64,000 bases of DNA from an uncultured Eggerthella sp. (GCA_905203045.1 CAJKUH010000011.1:1-64000); one strand, 5' to 3'; positions 33,666 through 43,811 are shown, counted from the first letter of the stretch. Made by a program: numbers and translations. The notes: generated from the sequence alone by a model not told the origin.

Positions 33666-35111
33666 ATGCTTCTTCCTATAGACAAGATTGCCGAGTACAC
33701 GCAGGCGGACTACGTGGTCCGTCCCGGCAGCGAAGATGCCGAGGCGTGCGGCATTACCTGGGATTCGCGTGAAGTGAAGCCTGGGTTTGTGTACGTTGCG
33801 CTTCTCGGCGAACGGGTGGACGGGCATGACTTCGCCGAAGGCGCTGTGCGCTCGGGCGCTGTTGCCGTGTTGGCCATGCACGAGCTGTCAGAAGATGCGT
33901 TGAAGGCCGCGCGCGAGGCAGGTGCGGCGGTGCTGCAGGTTGCTTCCACTCAGCAGGCGTTTACCGATCTGGCCCGCGGGTGGCGCGGCCATTTGCAGGG
34001 CAAGGTCATTGCCCTTACCGGTTCGATGGGCAAAACCACCACGAAGAACCTGGTGCGTGATGTGCTTTCCACCACGTACAAGACAACGGCAACCAAAGCG
34101 AACCAGAACAACGAACTGGGCGTGCCCCGCACGTTGCTGGAAGCCGACGCCGATACCGAATTCGTGGTAGTGGAGATGGGAATGCGCGGAAGGGGCCAGC
34201 TTGAATCGCTGTGCTCGTTCGTAAAGCCCGATATCGCCCTCATCACCAATGTGGGCGAATGTCATATGGAGCTCTTGGGCTCGAAGGAGAACATTGCTCG
34301 CGCAAAGGCCGAAGTGCTTGAAGCCTTGCCTGATGGTGCTGGCATGGCTGTGCTCAACGCAGCCGACGGCTACAGCGCTCAGCAGCGTGCGTGGACCAAG
34401 CTCGATGAACGCGGCGTGAAAACGCTGTTGTTCGATGGTTCAGGCGTTTGCGCCAGCGGTTTGCCCGCATCTGAACTTACCGCCTATGCTACCGACGTCC
34501 AATTGAGCGAAGAGGGCTGCCCTGCGTTTGCCTTGCACATGCCGGACGGTATGTTCCCGTGCGCCTTGGCATTGCGTGGCGCCCATAACATCCATAACGC
34601 CTGCGCCGCCGCTGCGTTGGGATGGGCGTGCGGTGTTTCGGCGGAGGCTGTTGTTGCCGGCCTTGCCGCTTCGCAAACCGAATCGGGAAGACAGGAAGTG
34701 GTTCACGCAGCTTCGGGCATCACCGTCATCAACGATGCCTACAACGCAAACCCCGATTCCATGTGCGCTTCGTTGGCGCTTCTGTGCGCCATGAAGGTAG
34801 AGGGACGTCGTTTTGCCGTGTTGGGAGACATGGGCGAATTGGGCGCTTTTACGCAGGAAGGGCATGAAAAAGCCGGTTCCTTTGTGGCCTCTTCGACGTT
34901 GGATTGCCTGCTGTGCGTCGGTGAGCTTTCCCGCTATATCGCGCAGGCCGCCGTACGCGACGGCTTCCCGGAGCAACAGGTGCATATGATGAAAAGCCGT
35001 GAAGAGGCGCTTGCCTATCTGAAAGAACATATGGTTCCTGGCGATACGGTGCTGGTGAAGGCATCGCATTCCATGGAACTTGATCGTATAGCCAAGGGGT
35101 TGTTGAACTAG
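33666..35111 (+). CDS. murF: UDP-MurNAc-pentapeptide synthetase MurF
   Basis: 481-aa ligase adding D-Ala-D-Ala. ALTGSMGKTTTKNLV is the ATP-binding loop, followed by NQNNELGVP and the C-terminal INDAYNANPDSM. The frame is open far upstream inside murE, but the protein starts at ATG 33666, four nt after the murE stop, so translation is probably coupled. The ribosome-binding site is weak. Confidence 0.94.
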   Translation: MLLPIDKIAEYTQADYVVRPGSEDAEACGITWDSREVKPGFVYVALLGERVDGHDFAEGAVRSGAVAVLAMHELSEDALKAAREAGAAVLQVASTQQAFTDLARGWRGHLQGKVIALTGSMGKTTTKNLVRDVLSTTYKTTATKANQNNELGVPRTLLEADADTEFVVVEMGMRGRGQLESLCSFVKPDIALITNVGECHMELLGSKENIARAKAEVLEALPDGAGMAVLNAADGYSAQQRAWTKLDERGVKTLLFDGSGVCASGLPASELTAYATDVQLSEEGCPAFALHMPDGMFPCALALRGAHNIHNACAAAALGWACGVSAEAVVAGLAASQTESGRQEVVHAASGITVINDAYNANPDSMCASLALLCAMKVEGRRFAVLGDMGELGAFTQEGHEKAGSFVASSTLDCLLCVGELSRYIAQAAVRDGFPEQQVHMMKSREEALAYLKEHMVPGDTVLVKASHSMELDRIAKGLLN

Positions 35112-35112
35112 C

Positions 35113-36162
35113 ATGCTTTCTTATACGCAGTATCCGACTTTCGTTGTTTTCCTGGCCGTGTTCCTTGGCGCCATCGTAACCATGGCGTTCATGCCGGTGT
35201 TCATCAAGTTCCTGCGTTCGCACCTTATCGGACAGCAGGTTCGCGCCGACGGTCCTGAAAGCCACTTGGTGAAGCAGGGCACGCCTACCATGGGCGGCAT
35301 CATCATGCTCATCGCCGCAACGGTGGTGGTGGCGATTCTTGCCGAGCCGGCTCCTGAAACCTGGCTTATCATGGTCGCTGTTTTGGCTACCGGCGCCCTG
35401 GGCCTGTTCGACGACGCGTCCAAGGTTGCCCATGAGCGCTCGCTGGGACTTACCCCGAAGGCGAAGCTCATCGGCCAGTTCTTCATTTCCACGGCGTTTG
35501 TGCTTGCGGCTGTTAACTGGCTGGGTATTGCACCCACGGTTGACATTCCGTTCGTGTGCACGCTTGACCTGGGTGTTCTTACCACCACGCTTCCTATCCA
35601 GGTACCGGCGGGCAGCGAGTTCTCCATCCCGTGGATCTATCTTGTGTTCGCCGACATCCTGCTTATGGGCATGAGCAACGCCACCAACCTCACCGACGGC
35701 CTCGACGGTCTTTTGAGCGGCACCATCATGGTAGTGATGGTGGTAATGGCTGCCATCACGTTCCGTGCCGGCGTGCTTGATGCCGCCATTATCTCTGCGG
35801 CTATCGCCGGTTGCTGCATTGGCTTTTTGTGGTTCAACTCCTATCCTGCCGATATCTTCATGGGCGACACCGGCTCTCTTGCCCTGGGTACGGCGCTGGG
35901 CTGCTTGGCCATCGTGTCGAAGACCGAGGTGCTCTCGCTTATCATCGGCGGCCTGTTCGTGGTAGAGGCTCTTTCGGTAATCATTCAGGTGCTGTACTTC
36001 AAGAAAACGCGTAAGCGCCTGTTCCTCATGGCTCCGCTCCACCATCACTTCGAGAAGAAGGGCTGGAGCGAAGTAAAAGTCGTTATCCGTTTCTGGATCA
36101 TTTCCGCAGCCTTGGCAGGCATCGGATTCTGCATGTATTTCGCACAGTCGTTGATGGGATAG
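35113..36162 (+). CDS. mraY: Phospho-MurNAc-pentapeptide translocase MraY
   Basis: 349-aa polytopic membrane enzyme that makes lipid I. TPTMGG, FDDASK, NLTDGLDGL, GDTGSLALG and the HHHFE motif, the catalytic Asp and His sites, are all present. It begins 1 nt after the murF stop. Confidence 0.96.
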   Translation: MLSYTQYPTFVVFLAVFLGAIVTMAFMPVFIKFLRSHLIGQQVRADGPESHLVKQGTPTMGGIIMLIAATVVVAILAEPAPETWLIMVAVLATGALGLFDDASKVAHERSLGLTPKAKLIGQFFISTAFVLAAVNWLGIAPTVDIPFVCTLDLGVLTTTLPIQVPAGSEFSIPWIYLVFADILLMGMSNATNLTDGLDGLLSGTIMVVMVVMAAITFRAGVLDAAIISAAIAGCCIGFLWFNSYPADIFMGDTGSLALGTALGCLAIVSKTEVLSLIIGGLFVVEALSVIIQVLYFKKTRKRLFLMAPLHHHFEKKGWSEVKVVIRFWIISAALAGIGFCMYFAQSLMG

Positions 36163-36165
36163 AAC

Positions 36166-37635
36166 ATGGCTACTTCTTTTGATACCTCTAAAAAACACGC
36201 GCCCGAGTCCTTGGGCGCTGTCCTCGTTTTGGGCTTGGGCAAGTCGGGCACCGCTGCAGCGCACTACTGCACTGCGCTTTTGGGTACTCGCGTGTCGAAG
36301 CTGGTAATCGCTGCAGGCCAGGCGACCGATGCCTCTCGTGCCGCCGCGCAGGAATTCCAGGAAAAGGGCGCTGAAGTGCTCTTCGATACCTATGAGTTCG
36401 AAGGCACGTTCGACGTGTGCATCGCAAGCCCGGGCATTTCGGAGAACTCCGATTTCTACCATGCTGCCCAGGCGGTGTCGACCGAGGTTATCAGCGAAGT
36501 GGAATTCGCGTGGCGTGAAAGCGCGGCCGATTCCGTATGGGTTGCCATCACGGGCACCAACGGCAAAACCACTACGACGGCACTGTGCGCTCACATCCTT
36601 TCCGTTTGCGGGAAGAAGGCCCAGGCGGTAGGCAACATCGGCGACACGTGCCTCGATGCGGTGGCAACGGGTGCCGTCGAGTACTATGTTGCCGAGGTTT
36701 CCTCGTACCAGCTGGCTTCCACCAAGCTCTTCAAGCCCGATGTGGCGGTTCTTCTGAACATCACGCCCGACCACTTGAAGTGGCACGGCAGCCTGGAGGC
36801 ATATGCCGAGGCCAAGCGTAAGATCTACGCCAACTGTGACGAGAATTGCACGGTTATCCTCGATGCCACCAACGATGTGGTGCGTGGATACGTGAAGGCT
36901 CTGAAGCGCACGCCCGCTGCAGAGCGCAAGTTCTCCTATATCCCCATGGGCACGTGCCACGGCTTGAACGAGAGCATGCGCGAAGATGCTTGTGGCGCCG
37001 ATGCCGCGGCGTTTTTGGGCAACGGCGTGCTCACGGTCGATTTCAAGAACGTCAAGCATGCGCTTTGCTCCGCTTCCGATTTGCAGATCAAGGGTGAGCA
37101 CAATGCTTCCAATGCGCTTGCTGCCGCTTCGGCCGCTATTGCCTTGGGCTGCGACGATGCGAAGATCGTCGAGGGTCTGAAGTCGTTTGCTCCGCTTGAG
37201 CACCGCATCGAGCCGTGTGGCACCATTGCTGGCGTTCGCTGCTACAACGATTCGAAGGCAACCAACGTCGATGCAACGCTGAAGGCGCTTGCCGCATTCG
37301 GCGAAGAGCGTCCCATCGTTTTGCTGGGCGGCTGCGACAAAGGTACCGACCTTGCCGATTTGGTTGCCGGCGCAGAAGCCCATTGCAAGGCAGTAGTGTG
37401 CTTTGGCGCTGCCGGCGCGCGCTTCCTCAAGGCGTTTGAGGGAGCAAAGCTCCCCGTCTATTCTGCGGGCAACCTTGAGAGTGCCCTCGACGAAGCGCTT
37501 TCCCATGCCGAGGCGGGCGACATCGTCACGCTTTCCCCCGCTTGCTCTTCTTTCGACGAATTCTCGTGCTTCGAGGAGCGCGGCGACGTGTTCAAGCGCC
37601 TGGTAGCCGAGCGCAGCGCGAAGCGAGGTGCCTGA
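36166..37635 (+). CDS. murD: UDP-MurNAc-alanine D-glutamate ligase MurD
   Basis: 489-aa ligase. The N-terminal uracil-binding domain has LGLGKSGTAAA, the central domain ITGTNGKTTTTALC and the NITPDHL motif, the C-terminal domain YNDSKATNVDA and SPACSSFDEF. Three nt separate it from mraY. Confidence 0.95.
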   Translation: MATSFDTSKKHAPESLGAVLVLGLGKSGTAAAHYCTALLGTRVSKLVIAAGQATDASRAAAQEFQEKGAEVLFDTYEFEGTFDVCIASPGISENSDFYHAAQAVSTEVISEVEFAWRESAADSVWVAITGTNGKTTTTALCAHILSVCGKKAQAVGNIGDTCLDAVATGAVEYYVAEVSSYQLASTKLFKPDVAVLLNITPDHLKWHGSLEAYAEAKRKIYANCDENCTVILDATNDVVRGYVKALKRTPAAERKFSYIPMGTCHGLNESMREDACGADAAAFLGNGVLTVDFKNVKHALCSASDLQIKGEHNASNALAAASAAIALGCDDAKIVEGLKSFAPLEHRIEPCGTIAGVRCYNDSKATNVDATLKALAAFGEERPIVLLGGCDKGTDLADLVAGAEAHCKAVVCFGAAGARFLKAFEGAKLPVYSAGNLESALDEALSHAEAGDIVTLSPACSSFDEFSCFEERGDVFKRLVAERSAKRGA

Positions 37636-37642
37636 TAGGTTT

Positions 37643-39034
37643 ATGACCCGGGAGCGAAACACAGAACGAAAACGCAGCAAAACGCCCCCGCGATCCCTTT
37701 TCCAAAGCGCACCTGCTCAGGTGATGGGGCCAAGGCTCATGGTTATCCTGTCCACGTTCGCGCTTTTGGCCGTGGGCTTGGTCATGGTGTACTCGTCTTC
37801 TTCCATCACCTCGTACGTGGAACAGGGCGACGCGCTGGGCGAAACCGTGAAGCAGTGTGCCTTCGCGCTGATAGGCACCGTTATTGCCGTGGCGGTTGCC
37901 TTCACGGTGAAGCAGGACAGCATGCAGGGCCGTGGTGGCTATGTTTTCTGGATCATATGCGTTGCTCTTATCGGTGTTACGGCGGTGTCGGGCACGGTAG
38001 GCTTGGGCGCTAAGCGCTGGCTTATCATCGGGCCCATCAGCATTCAGATTTCCGAGTTCGCCAAGATCGCCTTCGTTATGATGGGCGCGCGCATCGCCGC
38101 CGACTACCGCGAAGGACGCCTCGACCTTAATTCCGCCGCGAAGCAGACCATTGTTCTTGTGGCTGCCCCTTTGATCTTCATGTTCTTTGCCCAAAGCGAC
38201 TTGGGCACGACGCTCATCTGCTGCATCGGCTTGTTTTCCGTGCTGATTCTTTCCGGGCTGTCGGGAAGGAACGTGGTCGTGCTCATCGTGCTGAGCGTGG
38301 TTGTGATAGCGGTGTCGGTGCTTTCAAGGAGCTACCGCGCCGATCGTTTGGGCAACTTCATGGACCCCTGGTCGGATGCTCAGGGCACGGGCTACCAGCT
38401 GGTTCACTCGTTCAAGGCGCTTGCCTCGGGCGGTCTGTTCGGCGCTGGTATCGGCAATTCGTACGAGAAGCTGCAGTATTTGCCTGAAGCGGAAACCGAC
38501 TTCATTTTCGCCATTATCGGTGAAGAGCTTGGCCTTATAGGCGCCCTGTTGGTGATCGTTGCGTTCTTGGTGTTCATGCGCGGCGGCTTTCTGATTGCCA
38601 GCCAGGCCAGTACCCCGTTCGGCTCGCTTCTGGCGGCAGGCCTTACCGTGATGATCGTGTTCCAGGCGTTCCTGAACATTTCGTGCGTGGTTGGGCTGTT
38701 CCCCACAACGGGCAAACCGCTTCCCTTCATATCGTCGGGCGGCTCTTCGCTGCTTTCCTCGCTCACCTTAGTTGGTGTGCTTCTTTCGATATCTTTTGAT
38801 TCGGATAAAGAAGGGGAGTATCGTCAACGTCGTGACAATTTGCAGGTAGTATCGAAGGTTCCTTCTTCCGGGCGCACCGCCCAGCAGGGAAGGAGCTCGA
38901 ACGGGAGGGGAGCGCGAAGCCAACGTTTTGCGCTTTCGGAGCGTAGCGGCAGGCCGTCTTTGCAGGTGATAAGGGCGGATAGCATGCCAGCGTACGCAAC
39001 AGAGGTTCGCTCAACGCGAACGCAAAGGAGGTAG
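37643..39034 (+). CDS. ftsW: Septal peptidoglycan polymerase FtsW (SEDS family)
   Basis: 463-aa membrane glycosyltransferase with about 10 hydrophobic segments. MVYSSSS, GAKRWL, AQSDLGTT, YRADRLGNFMDPW and PFISSGGSS are conserved SEDS motifs. An Arg/Ser-rich C-terminal tail of about 80 residues follows the last membrane segment. ATG 37643 is taken as start; a GTG at 37628 would overlap the end of murD and is possible. Confidence 0.94.
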   Translation: MTRERNTERKRSKTPPRSLFQSAPAQVMGPRLMVILSTFALLAVGLVMVYSSSSITSYVEQGDALGETVKQCAFALIGTVIAVAVAFTVKQDSMQGRGGYVFWIICVALIGVTAVSGTVGLGAKRWLIIGPISIQISEFAKIAFVMMGARIAADYREGRLDLNSAAKQTIVLVAAPLIFMFFAQSDLGTTLICCIGLFSVLILSGLSGRNVVVLIVLSVVVIAVSVLSRSYRADRLGNFMDPWSDAQGTGYQLVHSFKALASGGLFGAGIGNSYEKLQYLPEAETDFIFAIIGEELGLIGALLVIVAFLVFMRGGFLIASQASTPFGSLLAAGLTVMIVFQAFLNISCVVGLFPTTGKPLPFISSGGSSLLSSLTLVGVLLSISFDSDKEGEYRQRRDNLQVVSKVPSSGRTAQQGRSSNGRGARSQRFALSERSGRPSLQVIRADSMPAYATEVRSTRTQRR

Positions 39035-39039
39035 CACTC

Positions 39040-40158
39040 ATGCGCGTAGTGCTTTCCGGCGGCGGTACCGCCGGCCATATCAACCCTGCCCTCGCTTTGG
39101 CAGAGGTTCTTACCGAACGTGGCCACGAGGTGCTGTATGCTGGCACCCCCAATGGCGTTGAGTCGAAGCTTGTTCCAGCGGCGGGCATCCCGTTCAAGGG
39201 CTTCGAGGCAGCGGGATTCGATCGCAGCCACCCGCTTTCGTTGGCGAAGGGTCTTCGCAAGATCTCGAAGTCGTCGAAGTTGGCGGTTAAGTGGTTCCTG
39301 GACATCCGTCCCGATGTGGTGGTGGTGTTCGGCGGCTATGTGTGCCTTCCGGTAGCTCAGGCGGCAAAGCGCATGGGCATTCCCGTGGTTATCCACGAGC
39401 AGAATTCCGTCATGGGCATGGCAAATGACTTCATCTCGAAGTACGCTGCGGCGGTGTGCCTGACTTATCGTGTTGCCGGACATGGCGTTGCCGACCAATC
39501 GAAGGTCCTGATAACGGGCAACCCGGTTCGCTCTTCGGTGCTGAAGGCCACGCGTGAAGAGGGTCGTGATTACTTGGGCATCCCGCAAGATGCCACGATG
39601 CTCTTGGTGTTCGGCGGCAGCTTGGGTGCTCGTCATATCAACACGGCGTTGGTGGCCATGAAAGACGAGCTTCTTGACATGGACAACGTATACGTGGTGC
39701 ACATCACCGGCCCGAAGGAGCTTGACACGGTAACCGAGGCGCTTGCCCTCACCGAGGAAGAGAAGAAGCGCTACCAGGTTATGGGCTATCAGGATCATAT
39801 GGGCGAAACGCTTGCCGCTGCCGACCTGATCGTGTCTCGCGCAGGCGCATCTTCCCTCGCGGAAATCTCGGCACGCTGCATTCCTGCCGTGCTGATCCCG
39901 TTCCCCTATGCGACGGCCGACCACCAAACGGTGAATGCGTCCGAATACGTGGACCGTGGCGCCGCTGTCCTTATCCAGGACGATAAGGTGGAAGAGCCCG
40001 AATTTGCCGAAGAGGTATTCAAGCTGCTTCGCGACCCTGAGGCACGCGCGAAGATGAGCGATGCGGCGGCGACTTTCGAAACGCAGGATGCTGCCGGCAG
40101 GCTCGGCGATGTGGTTGAGCTTGTGGGCCTGGAGCGCAGCAAGAACAAGGAGCAGTAA
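39040..40158 (+). CDS. murG: Lipid II-forming GlcNAc transferase MurG
   Basis: 372-aa peripheral membrane enzyme adding GlcNAc to lipid I. LSGGGTAGHINPALA, HEQNSVMG, TGNPVR, FGGSLGAR and the C-terminal SRAGASSLAE with ATADHQ donor-binding site are intact. AAGGAGG precedes the ATG, 5 nt after the ftsW stop. Confidence 0.96.
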   Translation: MRVVLSGGGTAGHINPALALAEVLTERGHEVLYAGTPNGVESKLVPAAGIPFKGFEAAGFDRSHPLSLAKGLRKISKSSKLAVKWFLDIRPDVVVVFGGYVCLPVAQAAKRMGIPVVIHEQNSVMGMANDFISKYAAAVCLTYRVAGHGVADQSKVLITGNPVRSSVLKATREEGRDYLGIPQDATMLLVFGGSLGARHINTALVAMKDELLDMDNVYVVHITGPKELDTVTEALALTEEEKKRYQVMGYQDHMGETLAAADLIVSRAGASSLAEISARCIPAVLIPFPYATADHQTVNASEYVDRGAAVLIQDDKVEEPEFAEEVFKLLRDPEARAKMSDAAATFETQDAAGRLGDVVELVGLERSKNKEQ

Positions 40159-40237
40159 GCCTGCGCAGAAGTTATGATGCTGCGCTTGGCTTTGGGGCAT
40201 TTCTATACAATGAGGGGCGATCCCTAGGAGGCTATCC

Positions 40238-41656
40238 GTGACGGAGAATCGCATTAACAACGTACATTTCATCGGCATTGGCGGAGTTGGCATGAGCGGT
40301 ATTGCCCGCGTTGCCAAGGAGCAGGGCATGGAAGTGTCCGGTTCCGACCTGCGCGAAAGCCGTTATACCCAGCAGCTGCGCGAAGCGGGCGTGAAGGTGT
40401 TCATCGGCCAACGTGCAGCTAATTTGGAAGGGCTCGAGCCCGATGTGGTGGTAGTGTCTACCGCTATTTTGGAAAACAATCCTGAGCTTATCGAGGCCAA
40501 GAACCGTAACATTCCCATTTGGCATCGTGCCAAGATGCTCGCTGCACTGGGCGTTGGCCACGATACGCTGGCCGTTGCCGGCACGCATGGCAAGACCACG
40601 ACGTCTTCCATGCTCGCTTCCGTTCTGGACGCTATGGGCTACGACCCCACGTTCCTTATCGGCGGAATCGTGCGGGCCTACGGCTCGAACGCCCATTGTG
40701 GCAAAGGCGACTACTACGTGGTGGAAGCCGACGAATCCGATAAGTCGTTTACGTACCTTGACCCGACCTCGGTGCTCATCACCAACATCGAGGCAGACCA
40801 CCTTGACCACTACAGCGGCCTTGATGAAATCTACCAGCTGTTCGGTGACTTCATGAGCTCGGTTCACGAGGACGGATGCTGCGTGGTATGCGGCGAAGAT
40901 GCCGGATTGGTCGAAGCCGCACGCAAAACGGGCAAGAAGGTTCTGACATATGGCTTCTCTACTGAATGCGATACAGTGGTGTCGGATTACCAGACCGAAG
41001 GGGTATCCATTTCCTTTACGGTGACGTTGCCCGATGGCACGGCTCTTCCTTGCCATATCAAGCAGAACCCGGGCCGCCACAATGCGCTCAATGCCGCAGG
41101 CGTTCTGACGCTTCTTTCGACGCGCGGCGTCGATATGCAGAAGGCTGCGGCGGCAATGTCGGAGTTCATGGGCGTCCGTCGTCGTTTCGATTTGGTTGGC
41201 AAGGCCGACGGTGTAACGATCCTCGACGACTACGCGCACCATCCCACTGAAATCACGGCAACCATTGCCGCGGCAAAGGGCCTTGACTTCAAGCGCGTAT
41301 GTGTGGTGTTCCAGCCCCATCGCTATTCCCGTATCCGCCTGTTCACCGAGGTTCTGAAAGACGAGTTCGGCCATGCGTTCGACCAGGCCGACATGGTGAC
41401 GTTCCTGGACGTGTATCCCGCAGGCGAAACGCCGGTTCCCGGCGTGACGGGCAAAACCTTCATGCAGCCTATCTACGACAACCCGAACCACCCCGCCGAC
41501 TTGAACTACGTTGATCGTCGTATGCAGGTTGTGCCGTTCCTGTTGGAAAAGCTCCAGCCGGGCGATTTGATCATCACCATGGGTGCAGGCGACGTAACCT
41601 CTATCGGCCCCGAGCTTTTGGCGGCTTTGCAGGAGCGCGAAGAGAGCCGTAAATAA
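40238..41656 (+). CDS. murC: UDP-MurNAc alanine ligase MurC
   Basis: 472-aa ligase adding the first L-alanine. HFIGIGGVGMSGIA, AGTHGKTTTSSM, EADESDKSF and DDYAHHPTEI are clear. It starts with GTG 40238 behind AGGAGG. The 79-nt gap to murG is the largest since ftsL and could hold an internal promoter, although none is obvious. Confidence 0.95.
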   Translation: MTENRINNVHFIGIGGVGMSGIARVAKEQGMEVSGSDLRESRYTQQLREAGVKVFIGQRAANLEGLEPDVVVVSTAILENNPELIEAKNRNIPIWHRAKMLAALGVGHDTLAVAGTHGKTTTSSMLASVLDAMGYDPTFLIGGIVRAYGSNAHCGKGDYYVVEADESDKSFTYLDPTSVLITNIEADHLDHYSGLDEIYQLFGDFMSSVHEDGCCVVCGEDAGLVEAARKTGKKVLTYGFSTECDTVVSDYQTEGVSISFTVTLPDGTALPCHIKQNPGRHNALNAAGVLTLLSTRGVDMQKAAAAMSEFMGVRRRFDLVGKADGVTILDDYAHHPTEITATIAAAKGLDFKRVCVVFQPHRYSRIRLFTEVLKDEFGHAFDQADMVTFLDVYPAGETPVPGVTGKTFMQPIYDNPNHPADLNYVDRRMQVVPFLLEKLQPGDLIITMGAGDVTSIGPELLAALQEREESRK

Positions 41657-42600
41657 TGGCAGCGCGTCATGCCTCTGAGCTGGAGCTTTTGCGGTTTGAC
41701 GACGAGTTCGACGGCATTATCAAGCTCGATGAGCCGATGTCTCGCCACACTACGTACCGCATCGGCGGCCCTGCGCATGCGTTTGCCGAGGTGAACAGCA
41801 TCGCAGCATTGAGCACTGTTCTGAAGGTGTGCGCCTCTGAAGGCTTCGAATGGTTCATTGCCGGAAAGGGCTCGAACCTTTTGGTTGCTGACGAAGGCTA
41901 CCCTGGTGTGGTGATTACGCTGGCAGGCGAGTTCCGCAGCTGGCAGTTCGACGAATCCGAGAGCACAGTGATCGTGGGCGCGGGAACCATGCTTTCCCGT
42001 CTGGTGCAGGAAGTGTTCCACAACGGGTATTCCGGCATGGAATTCGCAGTGGGAACGCCGGGCACTGTTGGCGGCGCTTTGGTTCAGAATGCCGGCACGG
42101 CACATGACTGGATCGGCTCACGCGTGGTTTCGGTTACCACCTACCATGCCGAAAGGGGTCTTAAAAGATACCTTGCCAACGAGCTTTCGTGGGGGTACCG
42201 TACCTCATCGTTTGCCGCTGACGAGGTCATCGTCGAATGCGAGCTGCGCCTTGAAAAGGCATTTTCGGGCAACATCTCGGAGCGCATGAACACCCTTCTT
42301 GCGCGAAGGAAAGAAACGCAGCCTTTGGAGTATCCAACGTGTGGCAGCGTTTTCATGAACCCAGAGGGGCAGTCGGTCGGCGAGCTTATCGAGGAAGCGG
42401 GCTTGAAGGGCAAGCGCTGCGGAGCGGCGCAGGTGTCTGAAAAGCACGCTAACTTTATTGTGAACACGGGAGGCGCAACGGCGCATGACGTTGCAACCTT
42501 GATACAGGAAGTGCGACAAGAGGTAAGGAGGCGCTATGGCATCGAACTCCAGACGGAGGTCAAGTTCCTCGGGTTCCCGGTCGACTTCTTCGAGGAATAG
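41656..42600 (+). CDS. murB: UDP-N-acetylenolpyruvylglucosamine reductase MurB
   Basis: 314-aa FAD enzyme completing UDP-MurNAc. HTTYRIGGPA, GKGSNLLV, FAVGTPGTVGGAL (FAD-binding) and the catalytic Ser in TCGSVFMNPEG identify it. Its ATG overlaps the murC stop by one base (TAATG), so translation is coupled. Its last 65 nt are shared, in another frame, with ftsQ. Confidence 0.95.
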   Translation: MAARHASELELLRFDDEFDGIIKLDEPMSRHTTYRIGGPAHAFAEVNSIAALSTVLKVCASEGFEWFIAGKGSNLLVADEGYPGVVITLAGEFRSWQFDESESTVIVGAGTMLSRLVQEVFHNGYSGMEFAVGTPGTVGGALVQNAGTAHDWIGSRVVSVTTYHAERGLKRYLANELSWGYRTSSFAADEVIVECELRLEKAFSGNISERMNTLLARRKETQPLEYPTCGSVFMNPEGQSVGELIEEAGLKGKRCGAAQVSEKHANFIVNTGGATAHDVATLIQEVRQEVRRRYGIELQTEVKFLGFPVDFFEE

Positions 42601-43690
42601 GGTTTCCACGCGTCCTACCTCGGTGAAGGGGCGTCCCAGCCAAAGCCGCACGCTCAGGTCGTCGCAACGCCCCAGCTATGGCTCGTCCTATGGCGGAGCA
42701 TCGATGAACCGCTCCTCCTCAAGGCGGTCGACTCCTTCGCCATCGCGTCGTTCTTCGTCGTATTCTGCTCGTCCCAGCGCTGCAGGTGCTCGTCCGTCCG
42801 CTCGGTCTGGATCGCGTTCGCAGAGTCGGTATGGCAGTGATGGATCTCTGCGCTCGGTGAGCGTATCGGAAGTGCGCAGCGCCCAACGACGTCAGGCCTC
42901 GTCGCACCATGCTGCATCGCGAAAAGTGGTAGGCGTCCTCGTTGCTTTTGTTGTGGTGTTGGGGGCTTTCGGCATCGGCGGGTTTGCCCTTTCCAGCTCG
43001 GGTGCCTTCGCGGTTGAGCAAGTCACGGTTTCCGGAGCCGACCACCTGTCCAGCAACGAGCTTACCGAATTGGCGGCCGTGCCAGCGGGTTCTACTCTGC
43101 TCAATGTCGATGCAAACGGCATCGCGACAAGGCTCGGCTCGAACCCTTGGGTGAAAAGCGCTTCGGTCGATCGCATTTTCCCCAATACCTTGAACCTCAG
43201 CATCACCGAGCGAACCATATCGGCGGTGGTTGCGGTGACAGTTGACAGCTCGAACACGGTGGAGCGATGGGTGCTTTCCTCGGATGGCATGTGGCTCACC
43301 AAGATTCCCGACGATCGCAACAGCGCAGAGGGGAAGGCACTACCCGATTCGGTGTACGACGATGCGTCCAACGCGCTCGAGATCACCGACATCCCGTACG
43401 GCTCGACGCCGGAAGCGGGTTCGTACTGCAACAACGCAAACGTCGAAAACGCCCTAGGCGTGATCGACGGCATGACCACTGAGCTTGCCGATCAGGTGAA
43501 GAGCGTTGCCGCTGCCAGCAGCGATTCCACCACGCTTACCTTGAAAAACGGTATCGAGATTGCCTTCGGCGACTCGAAGGACATTCGAGACAAGGAGCGG
43601 GTGTGCCTGCAGCTCATGAAAGAACATGAAGGCAAGATTTCGTATATAAATGTACGAGTTGTGAATAAACCTGTTTGGCGCTCGGTTTAG
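42536..43690 (+). CDS. ftsQ: Cell division protein FtsQ (POTRA domain)
   Basis: 384-aa bitopic protein. Residues 1-130 are a Ser/Arg-rich cytoplasmic tail of low complexity, about 131-152 the membrane segment, and about 159-230 the POTRA domain (VEQVTVSGADHLSSNEL), followed by the FtsQ beta domain. AAGGAGG ends 8 nt before ATG 42536, which fixes the start within murB. The long tail is much larger than in most FtsQ proteins and might be phosphorylated or bind nucleic acid. Confidence 0.88.
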   Translation: MASNSRRRSSSSGSRSTSSRNRVSTRPTSVKGRPSQSRTLRSSQRPSYGSSYGGASMNRSSSRRSTPSPSRRSSSYSARPSAAGARPSARSGSRSQSRYGSDGSLRSVSVSEVRSAQRRQASSHHAASRKVVGVLVAFVVVLGAFGIGGFALSSSGAFAVEQVTVSGADHLSSNELTELAAVPAGSTLLNVDANGIATRLGSNPWVKSASVDRIFPNTLNLSITERTISAVVAVTVDSSNTVERWVLSSDGMWLTKIPDDRNSAEGKALPDSVYDDASNALEITDIPYGSTPEAGSYCNNANVENALGVIDGMTTELADQVKSVAAASSDSTTLTLKNGIEIAFGDSKDIRDKERVCLQLMKEHEGKISYINVRVVNKPVWRSV

Positions 43691-43714
43691 TGCAGGCCAG
43701 GGGGTCTGCTCGTT

Positions 43715-43742
43715 TTGCAAACAACAGGCCATTGTGTAAAAT
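43715..43742 (+). promoter_or_regulatory. Internal promoter of ftsZ
   Basis: TTGCAA (43715-43720), 16-nt spacer, TAAAAT (43737-43742), in the 121-nt gap between ftsQ and ftsZ. It resembles the mraZ promoter and would allow separate, higher expression of ftsZ and the genes after it. Confidence 0.6.
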
Positions 43743-43811
43743 AACTTGCGTGTCTCATTGGGCATTTGTGCCCTGAGGCAGCGCTGAAATGAAATCGAAA
43801 GCGAGCACATA

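Noticed and set aside
34849..37680. 943-aa minus-strand frame opposite murF, mraY and murD
   Set aside because: It is antisense to three highly conserved genes, has no ribosome-binding site or domain, and results from the codon bias of GC-rich genes.
42536..42600. murB/ftsQ overlap as a frameshift error
   Set aside because: Both proteins are full length with intact conserved ends and ftsQ has its own strong ribosome-binding site.
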